Shown here piece by piece: positions 24,771 through 33,357 of a stretch of 64,000 nt of DNA. Each line of letters begins with the position of its first letter. Within the stretch, counting starts at the first letter, position 1. The notes below the pieces were generated by a model. The model saw only the letters and a program-made list of their open reading frames with translations, searched no databases and was not told the origin of the DNA. The translations under genes were made by a program, and so were the position numbers. The stretch is from an uncultured Pseudokineococcus sp. (GTDB lineage: Bacteria; Actinomycetota; Actinomycetes; Actinomycetales; Quadrisphaeraceae): NCBI RefSeq assembly GCF_947499845.1, contig NZ_CANMPM010000003.1, positions 1 through 64,000 on the forward strand, written 5' to 3'.

Positions 24771-27737
24771 ATGACCACCGCGAGCGACGCCGCCCTGTCC
24801 TACCGGTCCGGCGGACGGGACGTCCCGATCAGTCCGGACCCGGAGCTGATCGCCGTGCGCTTCGTGCCGAGCGGGCGCGACGCCGGCTCGGCCCTGGAGC
24901 CCCGCGCCGCCGAGGTGGTGCGGCGCGCCAGCGGCGTCGCCTTCCTCGCCCAGCACGGCGTGCGGGTGCTGCGGGTGCCGGAGGGCGCGTCGGGCGGCGC
25001 GCTGGCCCTGGACCGCGACTCGGCCGTCGACTTCTCGGCGCCGCTCGTGCGCATCGACGGCGACGAGCGCCACGTCGCCGTCGTGCTCCCCCAGGTCGTC
25101 GCCGTCTTTCCGCCGGACCAGCCGCGGGCCGAGGTCGAGCGCCTGCTCGACGGCTACGGCGCCACGGTCGTCGAGGCCAAGCCCTTCCTCGGCAACGCCT
25201 ACGTCGTGCGCTCGGCCGAGGGGTCCGGGGAGCGGGGCCCGGTGGCGCTGGCCAACCGCCTCGTCGACGACGGCCACGCGCTCATGGCCTCCCCCGACCT
25301 GGTGCGGCGCATCGAGACGCGCGTCCTCGTCGCGGAGCCCGAGGCCGGGAGCGCGCGCGAGGACCGCGCGGCCTTCGACGACGAGCAGTGGCACCTGGAC
25401 ACCGCCCGGGTCCGGGGCGCGTGGGCCCGCACCCGCGGTGAGGGCGTCACGGTGGCCGTCCTCGACGACGGGGTCGCGGTCGACCACCCCGAGTTCGCCG
25501 GCAAGGTCCGGGCCCAGCGCGACTTCGCCGGCGGCGCCGCCGGCGCCCAGCCCGCCGGGCCGGACGACAACCACGGCACGGCCTGCGCCGGCGTCGCGGT
25601 CGCCGCCGGGGTGAAGGCCTCGGGGGCGGCCCCCGAGGCCGGGCTCGTGGCCGCCCGCACGCCCCTGTGGCTCGGCACGGCCGACGAGGTGGAGATGTTC
25701 CGGTGGGCCGTCGACGAGGGCGCCCAGGTCATCTCATGCTCGTGGGGCCCCGCCCAGCCCTTCGCGCTGCCGGACGTCACCGAGGAGGTGCTGCGCTGGT
25801 GCGCGCAGGACGCCCGCCGCGGCAAGGGCGTCGTCGTGCTCTTCGCCGCCGGCAACGAGTCCGAGGACATGACCACCGACGGCTACGCCGCGAGCCCGCA
25901 CGTGCTCGCGGTGGCCGCGAGCACCGACGCCGACGAGCCGGCGTGGTACTCCGACTTCGGCCCCGCGGTCGACATCGCCGCGCCGTCCAACGGCGGCACC
26001 CGCGCGATCTTCACCACCGACCGCCCCGGTGGCGACGGCTACAACGACGGGTCCGAGCCCCACGGCGACGACGGCTACACCGCCACCTTCGGCGGCACCT
26101 CGTCGGCCACGCCCCTCGTGGCCGGCGTCGCCGCGCTCGTGCTGTCGGCGAACCCCGCGCTCACGGCCGCCGAGGTGCGCGACGTCCTGCTCTCGACCGC
26201 CGCGAAGGTCGGGGGTGCGGACGAGTACGACGCCGACGGGCACAGCACCCGCTTCGGCCACGGCCGGGTCGACGCCGCCGCCGCCGTCGACGAGGCCGTG
26301 CGCCGTCAGGCGGCGGGTCCGGGTACCGCGCTCGGCCCGGTGCGGGTGACGGGCCCGGCGGTGGCTCCCCGCCTCGGCCCGCCGCCGACGTTCCAGGTCG
26401 ACACCGGGGGGCGCTCGCTCTTCGCCGTCGAGGTGGCCACCGAGGCCGAGCTGCTCGACGCCGCGCACAGCCACCGCCGCACCGACTCCACCTTCTTCTC
26501 CTCCTGGGAGGACGGGCCGGAGACCTCGAGCCCCTACACGCTGCCCGGGGCGGTCTGGGAGCGGCTGCGGCACGCCGAGGTCCTCGCCTACCGGGCCCTC
26601 GCGGCGGACGACGCCCACGGCGCCGACCTGGCCTACAGCACACCTGACGCGGCGGCCGCCTCGGCGCCCAGCACGAGGATCACCGAGGAGCCCTCGTCCA
26701 CCACCACGCTGCGCTTCCCGAGCGGTGCGCGCTTCGCGCAGGTCGACGACCCCCAGGACGGCGCGGACTACGGCGACCCCGTCGCGAACGGAATCGTCGC
26801 CCTGCTGGACACGTCGGGGCGCCTCGACGAGAAGCTGGCCGCCAGCTTCAGCCTGCGGGAGCTGGCCGCCCAGTCGGGCCCGTACCGCTACGCGCGGGTG
26901 TCGGTCGAGCTGGTGGAGGGGCTGCAGGCCATGCGGTCCGCGGCCGGCGCGCCGCTGACGGTGCGCTCGGCCTACCGCCCACCGGCGCTCAACACGTCCG
27001 TGGGCGGTGCTCGCCGCAGCCAGCACCTCGTCGGTCGGGCGGCGGACATCCGCGTCAAGGGCCTGACGCCGCTCGAGGTCGCCGAGCTCGCGCTGGAGCA
27101 CCTCGGCCTCGACATCGGCCTCGGCCTGGGCAGCACCACCACCCACGTCGACCTGCGGGGCACGCTCGCGACGTGGGTGTACACCGGCGCCGAGCTCTCG
27201 GAGGAGGGCTTCGACGACTGGGCGCGACAGCAGGCCCGACGACGCGGCCGCCGACGGGTCGAGCGGGAGGAGGCCGCCGAGCGCGACTGGCCCGCGGTGC
27301 TCGGACCCGAGGAGTGGTCCGTCGGCGAGCCCGCGCCCGCCTTCCGCGTGCGGTCGGGCCGGCACCCGTGGGTGGCCCTCGAGCTGGCCACCGACCCGAG
27401 GCTGTTCTGGCCCGCCGCGACGGGGCGGACGCGCACGCCGGGCACCTTCGCCGCCACGTGGGAGCAGGGCATGACCTCCACGGGCAGGGCCCTGGAGACC
27501 ACCGTCACGGTGCCTGCGGAGCTGTGGCGCCGCCTCGAGCAGCCGACCCGGGTGCACTACCGCTGCGTCACCGCCGCTCGGAGGGACGACTGGGACGAGG
27601 CCGAGAGCTCGCTCGCGCTCGAGGACGCCGACCGGGCGCCGTCGGTCCGGGTGAGCCGCAGCCGGCGCAGCGACGCGTGGGTCGACGACGCGACGCACCG
27701 GCGGACGGTCGAGCGCCGGTGGACGCAGCGCGGGTAG
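24771..27737 (+). CDS. S8 subtilase fused to an M15-type peptidase domain with a duplicated unknown domain
   Basis: The protein is 988 residues long. Residues 1-200 are a propeptide-like region. The S8 domain spans about 205-510, with catalytic Asp232 (VAVLDDGVAVDH), His268 (NHGTACAG), oxyanion Asn362 (FAAGNES) and Ser444 (FGGTSSATP). Residues about 660-815 match peptidase M15: RSAYRPP, then SQHLVGRAADIR with likely zinc ligands His752 and Asp759, and THVDLRG with His792. On both sides (about 540-625 and 860-950) is the same unknown domain, starting FQVDTGGRSLFAVEVAT and FRVRSGRHPWVALELAT. No signal peptide is present, which is unusual for either peptidase class. The ATG follows GAGGAGG. Confidence 0.85.
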   Translation: MTTASDAALSYRSGGRDVPISPDPELIAVRFVPSGRDAGSALEPRAAEVVRRASGVAFLAQHGVRVLRVPEGASGGALALDRDSAVDFSAPLVRIDGDERHVAVVLPQVVAVFPPDQPRAEVERLLDGYGATVVEAKPFLGNAYVVRSAEGSGERGPVALANRLVDDGHALMASPDLVRRIETRVLVAEPEAGSAREDRAAFDDEQWHLDTARVRGAWARTRGEGVTVAVLDDGVAVDHPEFAGKVRAQRDFAGGAAGAQPAGPDDNHGTACAGVAVAAGVKASGAAPEAGLVAARTPLWLGTADEVEMFRWAVDEGAQVISCSWGPAQPFALPDVTEEVLRWCAQDARRGKGVVVLFAAGNESEDMTTDGYAASPHVLAVAASTDADEPAWYSDFGPAVDIAAPSNGGTRAIFTTDRPGGDGYNDGSEPHGDDGYTATFGGTSSATPLVAGVAALVLSANPALTAAEVRDVLLSTAAKVGGADEYDADGHSTRFGHGRVDAAAAVDEAVRRQAAGPGTALGPVRVTGPAVAPRLGPPPTFQVDTGGRSLFAVEVATEAELLDAAHSHRRTDSTFFSSWEDGPETSSPYTLPGAVWERLRHAEVLAYRALAADDAHGADLAYSTPDAAAASAPSTRITEEPSSTTTLRFPSGARFAQVDDPQDGADYGDPVANGIVALLDTSGRLDEKLAASFSLRELAAQSGPYRYARVSVELVEGLQAMRSAAGAPLTVRSAYRPPALNTSVGGARRSQHLVGRAADIRVKGLTPLEVAELALEHLGLDIGLGLGSTTTHVDLRGTLATWVYTGAELSEEGFDDWARQQARRRGRRRVEREEAAERDWPAVLGPEEWSVGEPAPAFRVRSGRHPWVALELATDPRLFWPAATGRTRTPGTFAATWEQGMTSTGRALETTVTVPAELWRRLEQPTRVHYRCVTAARRDDWDEAESSLALEDADRAPSVRVSRSRRSDAWVDDATHRRTVERRWTQRG

Positions 27738-27910
27738 ACGCTCGAGACGGGGCTCCGCACACGGGTCACGGGTCGGGGTCGGGTCGACCGCGGAGCTCGC
27801 GCAGCACGGTCGGCGACCGGTCACGGGACGAGGTCCTCCGCACGTCCCGGGTGGAGGCGGCCGCGAGCACGTCGTCGCGCCGCCCTCCCGGCGACGCCGC
27901 CGCTCGGGCC

Positions 27911-27916
27911 TACGTT
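27911..27916 (+). promoter_or_regulatory. Leaderless -10 element of the AGE-family gene
   Basis: TACGTT lies six bases before the GTG at 27923, fitting the TANNNT consensus at leaderless spacing and supporting that start over longer upstream frames. Confidence 0.5.
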
Positions 27917-27922
27917 GGACCG

Positions 27923-29179
27923 GTGATCCTCCCGGGCAGCGCCGACCACCTCGCCGACCAGCGAGCGGACCTGCTGCGCTTCGCGGCGGGCTCCCGGCAC
28001 GACCTGGGCTTCGGGAACCTCGACGACGTCGGGGGCGTCGACCCCGCGTCTCCGGTCGAGCTGTACGTCACCTGCAGGATGACGCACGTCTTCGCCCTCG
28101 GGGCCCTCGCGAACGAGCCGCCCGCGCCCGGCGGGCCCGGCCGCGCGGAGATGCTCGACCTCGTCGCGCACGGGGTGCGCTCGCTGCTCGGCCCGCTGCG
28201 GGACGCCGAGCACGGCGGGTGGTCCGCCGTCGTCGGGGCGGACGGCCCCGTCGACGACTCCAAGCAGGCCTATGCGCACTCCTTCGTCGTCCTCGCCGGG
28301 TCCTCCGCCCTCGCGGCCGGGGTGGAGGGGGCTGAACGGCTGCTCGCCGAGGCGCTCGAGGTCCAGGAGCGCCGCTTCTGGGACGAGGCAACCGGTCTCG
28401 TGGTCGAGCGGTGGGACCAGGCGTGGACGCGCGCCGACCCCTACCGCGGGGTCAACGCGGTGATGCACACCGTGGAGGCGTACCTGGCCGCCACCGACGT
28501 CACCGGTGACGAGCGGTGGGCTCTCCGCGCCGGGCGGATGGCGGCGCGCGTCGTCGGGTGGGCGCGGGCGAACGGCTGGCGCATCCCCGAGCACTTCGAC
28601 GCCGACTGGTCGCCCCTCCTCGAGCACAACCGCGACCGCCCGGCCGACAAGTTCCGCCCCTACGGCGCGACGGTCGGGCACGGGCTGGAGTGGGCGCGGC
28701 TGCTCGTGGCGGTGGACGCCACGCTCGGCCAGCGCGCCCCGGCCGGGCTCGTGGACGCCGCCGTGGCCCTGCACGACCGCGCCGTCGCCGACGGCTGGGC
28801 GGTCGACGGCGCGGACGGCTTCGTCTACACGACGGACTGGTCGGGCCGGCCCGTCGTCCGGAACCGCCTGCACTGGGTGCTGGCCGAGGCCGTGGCCGCG
28901 GCGTCCGTGCTGGAGCGCACCACCGGCGGGAGCCGCTACGCCGCCGAGGCGGCCGCGTGGTGGGCGTACGCCGACCGCTGCCTCGTGGACCACGAGCGGG
29001 GCTCCTGGCACCACGAGCTCGACCCGGACAACGTGCCGACGTCGCAGACCTGGGCCGGCAAGCCCGACGCGTACCACGCCTACCAGGCGGCGCTCGTGCC
29101 CGAGGTGCCGACGACGCCGTCCTTCGCGACCGCGCTGCGGCGGGGGCTGAGGGCGGGAGCGCCTCAGCGGCAGGTGTAG
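27923..29179 (+). CDS. AGE-family sugar isomerase/epimerase
   Basis: This 418-residue (alpha/alpha)6-barrel enzyme of the N-acylglucosamine 2-epimerase superfamily carries YVTCRMTHVFALG near residue 50, SKQAYAHSFVVLAGSSA with the catalytic-type His, HTVEAYLAATDVTGD, a KFRPYGATVGHGLEWARLL segment and SWHHELDPDN. These match the mannose/sulfoquinovose isomerase (YihS-like) branch more closely than true GlcNAc epimerases. It would interconvert an aldose and ketose in the cytoplasm; the substrate is not defined by context. The GTG start agrees with a leaderless -10 box. Confidence 0.82.
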   Translation: MILPGSADHLADQRADLLRFAAGSRHDLGFGNLDDVGGVDPASPVELYVTCRMTHVFALGALANEPPAPGGPGRAEMLDLVAHGVRSLLGPLRDAEHGGWSAVVGADGPVDDSKQAYAHSFVVLAGSSALAAGVEGAERLLAEALEVQERRFWDEATGLVVERWDQAWTRADPYRGVNAVMHTVEAYLAATDVTGDERWALRAGRMAARVVGWARANGWRIPEHFDADWSPLLEHNRDRPADKFRPYGATVGHGLEWARLLVAVDATLGQRAPAGLVDAAVALHDRAVADGWAVDGADGFVYTTDWSGRPVVRNRLHWVLAEAVAAASVLERTTGGSRYAAEAAAWWAYADRCLVDHERGSWHHELDPDNVPTSQTWAGKPDAYHAYQAALVPEVPTTPSFATALRRGLRAGAPQRQV

Positions 29180-29225
29180 CCGCCCTCCAGCCGCGGGACG
29201 ACGCCCGTCGCCATCACCACGACCC

Positions 29226-29272
29226 GCGGACTTCGAGGGACGGCGCGCCGTTCCCAGGCCCGCGAAGTCCGC
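29226..29272. repeat. Intergenic hairpin repeat, copy 2
   Basis: GCGGACTTCG (29226-29235) and CGAAGTCCGC (29263-29272) flank 27 bases containing an inner GGCG/CGCC palindrome. Arms and spacing are identical to the copy at 5467. It lies between two convergent genes and may act as a bidirectional terminator. Confidence 0.75.
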
Positions 29273-29321
29273 TCTCGTCGACGGCGTCGTAAGAGGCCCT
29301 GGCACGGTGCTGCCGGTCAGG

Positions 29322-29954
29322 TCAGTCGCACGTGTCGCACTGCCCGCTGCGCGGCAGCTGCGTGAAGCAGCTGGGGCAGACGGCGGGCAGCGGCTCGGGT
29401 GCGGGGGCCGGCTTGGCGGGCTTCGCCACCGCGGTGCGCCGACGGGGCTGCGCCGTGGTGCGGGCCGTGAGGACGGGGTGGCCGCCGTCCTCGGGGAGGT
29501 CGCGGGAGAGCGCGCGGTAGCAGGCGAGGCGCGCCTCGGCGGCGTGCTGCTCGACGTCGCGGGGCCGGGTGCCGCTGTTCCGCTCGACCGCGTCGGCGTA
29601 CCCGCCGCCGACGGCGCCGTCCGTCCCCCGGATGACCAGGGCGTCCAGCGGCGGGTGGTCGTTCGACGGGGCGGCGCAGGCGTCGGCGACCCGTGCGAGG
29701 ACGTCCCCGATCCAGCTCTGCAGCAACGACCTCGTCGCGACGCCGGAGCGCGCGAAGAGGGCGCGGGCGAGGTCGCCGTAGGTGACGGTCGCGCCGTAGG
29801 TGCGGGCGCGGGCGGTGAGGACGGCGAAGGCCGCGCTCGTCCACGCGTCGAGGGCCTCGGGGAAGGGGACGGCCGAGCCGTCGGCCGTCCGGTAGGTGCC
29901 CGGCGAGGTGGTCGCAGCGGCGGCGGGTGCGGCGGGGGCGGGGCTGTCGACCAT
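29322..29954 (-). CDS. Hypothetical protein with C-terminal zinc ribbon
   Basis: The protein is 210 residues long. The middle part (RARTYGATVTYGDLARALF, WIGDVLARVADACA, PPLDALVIRG) resembles a compact alpha/beta domain seen in actinobacterial proteins of unknown function. The C-terminus has two CxxC pairs (CPSCF and CDTC) that should bind zinc, after a proline/lysine linker. A nucleic-acid-related role is plausible but only inferred. TATCGT seven bases before the ATG suggests a leaderless mRNA. Confidence 0.6.
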   Translation of the reverse strand: MVDSPAPAAPAAAATTSPGTYRTADGSAVPFPEALDAWTSAAFAVLTARARTYGATVTYGDLARALFARSGVATRSLLQSWIGDVLARVADACAAPSNDHPPLDALVIRGTDGAVGGGYADAVERNSGTRPRDVEQHAAEARLACYRALSRDLPEDGGHPVLTARTTAQPRRRTAVAKPAKPAPAPEPLPAVCPSCFTQLPRSGQCDTCD

Positions 29955-29961
29955 GGTGACG

Positions 29962-29967
29962 ACGATA
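29962..29967 (-). promoter_or_regulatory. Leaderless -10 element of the zinc-ribbon gene
   Basis: On the minus strand TATCGT sits seven bases before the ATG at 29954, again TANNNT at leaderless spacing. Confidence 0.45.
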
Positions 29968-30003
29968 GATCGGCTGCGGGGCGACGACGCCCGGCCGCGC
30001 GCC

Positions 30004-30513
30004 TCACGGCATCAGCGGCAGCCGGCCGACGACCTCGTCGACACGTTCGCGCGGCCCGACCACGCTGACGGCCAGGTGGTCGAGCTCCTCGGCCTCCGCG
30101 GCGCCCACCGCCGCCAGGTACTCGTCGTACACGCGCGTCGACTGGGCCGCAGCGGGCATGTCGCTCACGTGGACGCCCTCGGACCGCGCCGCCTTCGCGC
30201 GCACGGCGGCGAGGTGCTCGCGGGGGGCCACGAGCACGCTGCACCCCGCCCACGGCAGCCCGGGGTGGGTCGAGCCCGACGCGTCGACGGCGTCGGGGCC
30301 CAGCAGCCCCTCGACGGCCCGGGCGGTGGCGCTCGCGACGCACACCGCCGCGTTGACGGCGCGCCCGGGCTCGAGCCCCTCCGCCACGACGACCACCCAC
30401 TTCAGCCGGGCGGAGCGGGTCGGCTCCCCGGTGCGGACCTCGTCGGGCGTGAAGCCGACGGTCGGGACGACGGACGCCTCGGACGCCGCTGCGGCGTCGA
30501 TCGTGCTGCTCAT
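30004..30513 (-). CDS. DUF2000 family protein
   Basis: This 169-residue protein contains LKWVVVVAEGLEPGRAVNA and the central WAGCSVLVAPREHLAAVRAK, characteristic of DUF2000, a peptidyl-tRNA-hydrolase-like fold of unknown function. The DUF2000 gene and the Lrp gene are divergent with only 70 bases between starts, an arrangement common for an Lrp regulator and its target. The role is unknown; a link to amino-acid metabolism would fit the regulator. Confidence 0.75.
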   Translation of the reverse strand: MSSTIDAAAASEASVVPTVGFTPDEVRTGEPTRSARLKWVVVVAEGLEPGRAVNAAVCVASATARAVEGLLGPDAVDASGSTHPGLPWAGCSVLVAPREHLAAVRAKAARSEGVHVSDMPAAAQSTRVYDEYLAAVGAAEAEELDHLAVSVVGPRERVDEVVGRLPLMP

Positions 30514-30520
30514 GTCGCGA

Positions 30521-30577
30521 ACGCTAAGCCGGTGCGGGCATCTCGCGCGGCCGATCCGTACGTCGTCCGCCTAACCT
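30521..30577. promoter_or_regulatory. Divergent leaderless promoters between DUF2000 and Lrp genes
   Basis: TAGCGT on the minus strand (30521-30526) lies seven bases before the DUF2000 ATG; TAACCT on the plus strand (30572-30577) lies six bases before the Lrp ATG. The 44 bases between the hexamers would hold both -35 regions and any Lrp site. Confidence 0.55.
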
Positions 30578-30583
30578 GCCGCC

Positions 30584-31081
30584 ATGGTGGACATGGACGA
30601 CGTCGATGCGGCGATCCTGCGGGTCCTGCAGTCAGACGCACGGCGGACGAACCGCGACGTGGCCGCGGCCGTGGGCGTCTCGCCGACCACGGCGCTCGAG
30701 CGGACCCGGTCGCTGCGCGAGCGCGGGGTCATCCGCGGCGCGAGCCTGGACGTCGACCTCGCGCGGATCGGGCGCCCCGTCCAGGCGCTCATCGCCGTCC
30801 GCGTCCGGCCGCCGTCGCGGGTCCGCATCGAGGGCTTCCGCACCTGGGTGGCCGCCCTGCCGGAGGTCGTGGGCGTCTTCGTCACCAGCGGCACCGAGGA
30901 CTTCCTCGTCCACGTCGCCGTGCCCGACAACGACCACCTGTACGCCTTCGTCATCGACCGCCTCACCGAGCGGCCCGAGATCGTCGACGTGCGCACCTCG
31001 GTCGTCTACGAGCACGTCCGCGTCGCCGAGGTGGCGCCGGTGCGCGAGCACGCCGGGCCGCGGCGGCGCACCCGGCGCTGA
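30584..31081 (+). CDS. Lrp/AsnC-family transcriptional regulator
   Basis: The protein is 165 residues long. The AsnC-type HTH is at residues 5-50 (DAAILRVLQSDARRTNRDVA, then SPTTALERTRSLRERGVI), followed by the RAM effector domain with PEVVGVFVTSGTEDFLVHV. It likely senses an amino acid and controls the divergent DUF2000 gene. The C-terminus is a short basic tail (RRRTRR). Confidence 0.87.
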   Translation: MVDMDDVDAAILRVLQSDARRTNRDVAAAVGVSPTTALERTRSLRERGVIRGASLDVDLARIGRPVQALIAVRVRPPSRVRIEGFRTWVAALPEVVGVFVTSGTEDFLVHVAVPDNDHLYAFVIDRLTERPEIVDVRTSVVYEHVRVAEVAPVREHAGPRRRTRR

Positions 31082-31115
31082 GCGCCGCGGGTGCGGGCCG
31101 TCGTCAGGGCCGCGC

Positions 31116-31976
31116 TCAGCCCGCGGGAGGGCCGTCGAGGTGCACGACCGGCGGTCCTTCCGCGGCGGAGACCACCTCGGCCAGCCGGGCCTCGTCCCGC
31201 GAGCCGGGCGCGGCGGTGAGCACCAGCGCCCCGAGGTCGTCGCCCGGGATCGCGAGCAGGTCGCCGACGAGCGTCACGGGCTCGCCGTCGGAGCGCAGGA
31301 AGGTCGCGCTGCTGCCGTACGCCGTCACCGGTCGCGAGTCGCGCCAGAGCCCGTCGAAGAGCGAGCTGCGGGAGCGGATGTCGTCGACGAGCGCTGCGAG
31401 CCCGGCGTCGCGCGGGTAGCGCAGCGCCGCGTCCTTGAGGCGCGCGGCGAGGATGGCCTCGTGGTCGGTCGCGTCGGCGGCCGACTGCCGGAAGTTGGCG
31501 AAGGGGCTGCAGAACTGCCGCCAGGCGACGTTCCACTCGAAGCGGTCCCCCGTGCGCTCCCAGTGCTCGAGCGCCAGGAAGGGGCTCGTGACGGCGAGCA
31601 GGTTCATCGCCGCGTCGGCCACGAACATCGGGGTGTCCGAGAAGCGCTCCAGGAGGCGGGTGGCCCCGGGGCCGAGGTCGGCCGGGACCTGGCCGTCCGC
31701 GGCGGCGTACCCGGCGAGGACGCACAGGCGCTCGTAGTCCGCGCGGCCCGCCCCCAGCGCCCGGGCGAGCGCGTCGACGACGGCGGCGGAGGGGTGGCTG
31801 CGGCCCTGCTCGAGCCGGCGCACGTAGTCGGCCGACATCCCGGCCAGCTCGCCGAGCTCCTCGCGCCGCAGCCCGCGGACCCGCCGGCCGCCGACGCCGA
31901 GCGGCACCCCGGCGGCGGACGGGTCGGCGGCCTCGCGCAGCTGGCGCACCGCGGTGCCGAACGCGCGTCCCGTCAC
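31116..31976 (-). CDS. XRE-family regulator with MmyB-like ligand-binding domain
   Basis: The protein is 286 residues long. The HTH domain shows GLRREELGELAGMSADYVRR and LEQGRSHPSAAVVDALARAL; the C-terminal two-thirds is the PAS-like MmyB domain (DTPMFVADAAMNLLAVTSPF; WRQFCSPFANFRQ). Such regulators bind fatty-acid-like or other small ligands and usually control a divergent oxidoreductase; here the MDR gene at 32332 is divergent. The GTG at 31976 is chosen because longer frames run through the repeat-rich intergenic region. Confidence 0.84.
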   Translation of the reverse strand: MTGRAFGTAVRQLREAADPSAAGVPLGVGGRRVRGLRREELGELAGMSADYVRRLEQGRSHPSAAVVDALARALGAGRADYERLCVLAGYAAADGQVPADLGPGATRLLERFSDTPMFVADAAMNLLAVTSPFLALEHWERTGDRFEWNVAWRQFCSPFANFRQSAADATDHEAILAARLKDAALRYPRDAGLAALVDDIRSRSSLFDGLWRDSRPVTAYGSSATFLRSDGEPVTLVGDLLAIPGDDLGALVLTAAPGSRDEARLAEVVSAAEGPPVVHLDGPPAG

Positions 31977-32048
31977 GGCGGGAGTGTGCCCCCGCGCGCT
32001 GCTCGGGCGGGAGGGCTTCGTGCTCGCGGCCCCCATCTCCCCTCCAGG

Positions 32049-32200
32049 CACTTCGTCGTCGATGTGCTGTGCGGGTCGGCCTTCCTGAGCCACGTCGTCG
32101 TCGAAGTGCTCCCGGGGAGGGGCTCCGGGCGGCGACGTGACGACGACGTGCGGAGGAGGGGCGCCTCGGTCGGCCATGTGTCGACGACGTGCCTTGAGAG
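32049..32200. repeat. Cluster of CGTCGTCGA-type repeats between XRE and oxidoreductase genes
   Basis: The 355-base gap holds no gene. It contains GCACTTCGTCGTCGATGTGC near 32049, CACGTCGTCGTCGAAGTG near 32091, GACGACGACGTGC near 32139 and GTGTCGACGACGTGCC near 32178. The first two are imperfect inverted copies, each framed by CAC and GTG. They could be binding sites for the XRE regulator or a folded leader. Confidence 0.5.
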
Positions 32201-32331
32201 GGCTGGGGCGGGCCACGTCGGGGTCGTGAGGGTGGGCCGACCTGGCCCAGGTACGCCGTCGCGCGGAGCGCCACGGTGGGCGCACGCCGACACGGTCGGC
32301 ACCCCACCACGACGCGAGAGCAGGCGATGAG

Positions 32332-33276
32332 ATGAAGGCGATGCGCTTCCACGAGACGGGCGGCCCCGAGGTCCTGCGGGCCGAGGAGGTCGAGACGCCC
32401 GAGCCCGGCCCGGGCGAGGTCCGCGTGCGGGTGGCGGCCTCGGCGTACAACGCCGCGGACGGCGGCATGCGCGGCGGCTTCCTCCCCATCCCCGTCGAGC
32501 TGCCGCACGTGCCGGGCTACGACGTCTCCGGCACGGTCGACGCCGTCGGCCCGTCCGACGGCGGCGGCGACAGCGGCTGGCAGGTGGGCGACGCCGTCGT
32601 CGGGTTCCTGCCCATGGAGCGCGACGGCGGGGCCGCCGAGTTCGTCCTCGCCCCCGTCGACGCGCTCGTCGCCGCCCCGACGACCCTCCCGCTCGCCGAC
32701 GCCGCGGCCCTGCCGTCGGTGGCGCTGACGGCGTGGCAGGCGCTCTTCGACGACGGCGAGCTGACGGCCGGGCAGCGGGTGCTCGTCAACGGCGCGGGCG
32801 GCGTCGTCGGCACCTACGCCGTGGCGCTGGCGAAGCGCGCCGGGGTGCACGTCGTCGCGACCGTCAGCCCGCGCAGCCGGGACGCCGTGCTCGCCGCCGG
32901 GGCCGACGAGGTGGTCGACCGCACGACGACCGACCTGCTCGACGCGGTGGCCGAGCCCGTCGACGTCCTGCTCAACCTCGCCCCGGTCGAGCCCGAGCGC
33001 TTCGCCGCGCTCGTGGCGCTCGTCCGCGACGGCGGGAAGGTCGTCAGCACGACCGCCTTCATGGCCACCCCGAGCGACGATGCGCGCGGCGTCACGGCCG
33101 CGACCGTCTTCGTCCTGCCCGACCGCGACCGCCTGGCCGAGCTCGTGCGGATGGTCGACGCCGGCGAGCTGCGCGTCCAGGTCGACCGGCGCATCCCCCT
33201 CGACGAGCTGCCCGCGCTCCACGCCGAGGGCGCCCAGGGGCGCGTCGCGGGCAAGGTCGTGGTGGTGGTCGGCTGA
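32332..33276 (+). CDS. Zinc-free MDR oxidoreductase (NADPH:quinone reductase-like)
   Basis: The protein is 314 residues long. The N-terminal GroES-like domain starts MKAMRFHETGGPEVLRAEEV; the Rossmann part has VNGAGGVVGTYAVALAKRAG. The cysteines that bind structural and catalytic zinc in classical alcohol dehydrogenases are absent, so it belongs to the quinone reductase-like branch, reducing quinones or enones with NADPH. It is divergent from the XRE regulator and probably its target. Confidence 0.86.
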   Translation: MKAMRFHETGGPEVLRAEEVETPEPGPGEVRVRVAASAYNAADGGMRGGFLPIPVELPHVPGYDVSGTVDAVGPSDGGGDSGWQVGDAVVGFLPMERDGGAAEFVLAPVDALVAAPTTLPLADAAALPSVALTAWQALFDDGELTAGQRVLVNGAGGVVGTYAVALAKRAGVHVVATVSPRSRDAVLAAGADEVVDRTTTDLLDAVAEPVDVLLNLAPVEPERFAALVALVRDGGKVVSTTAFMATPSDDARGVTAATVFVLPDRDRLAELVRMVDAGELRVQVDRRIPLDELPALHAEGAQGRVAGKVVVVVG

Positions 33277-33357
33277 GCCCCCGGTCGGGTGCCGGGCGCC
33301 CGTGACGCCCGGCGGGGAGCGCTCTCGTCGCTACGGTCGTCGTGAGGGGGTGGTCCG

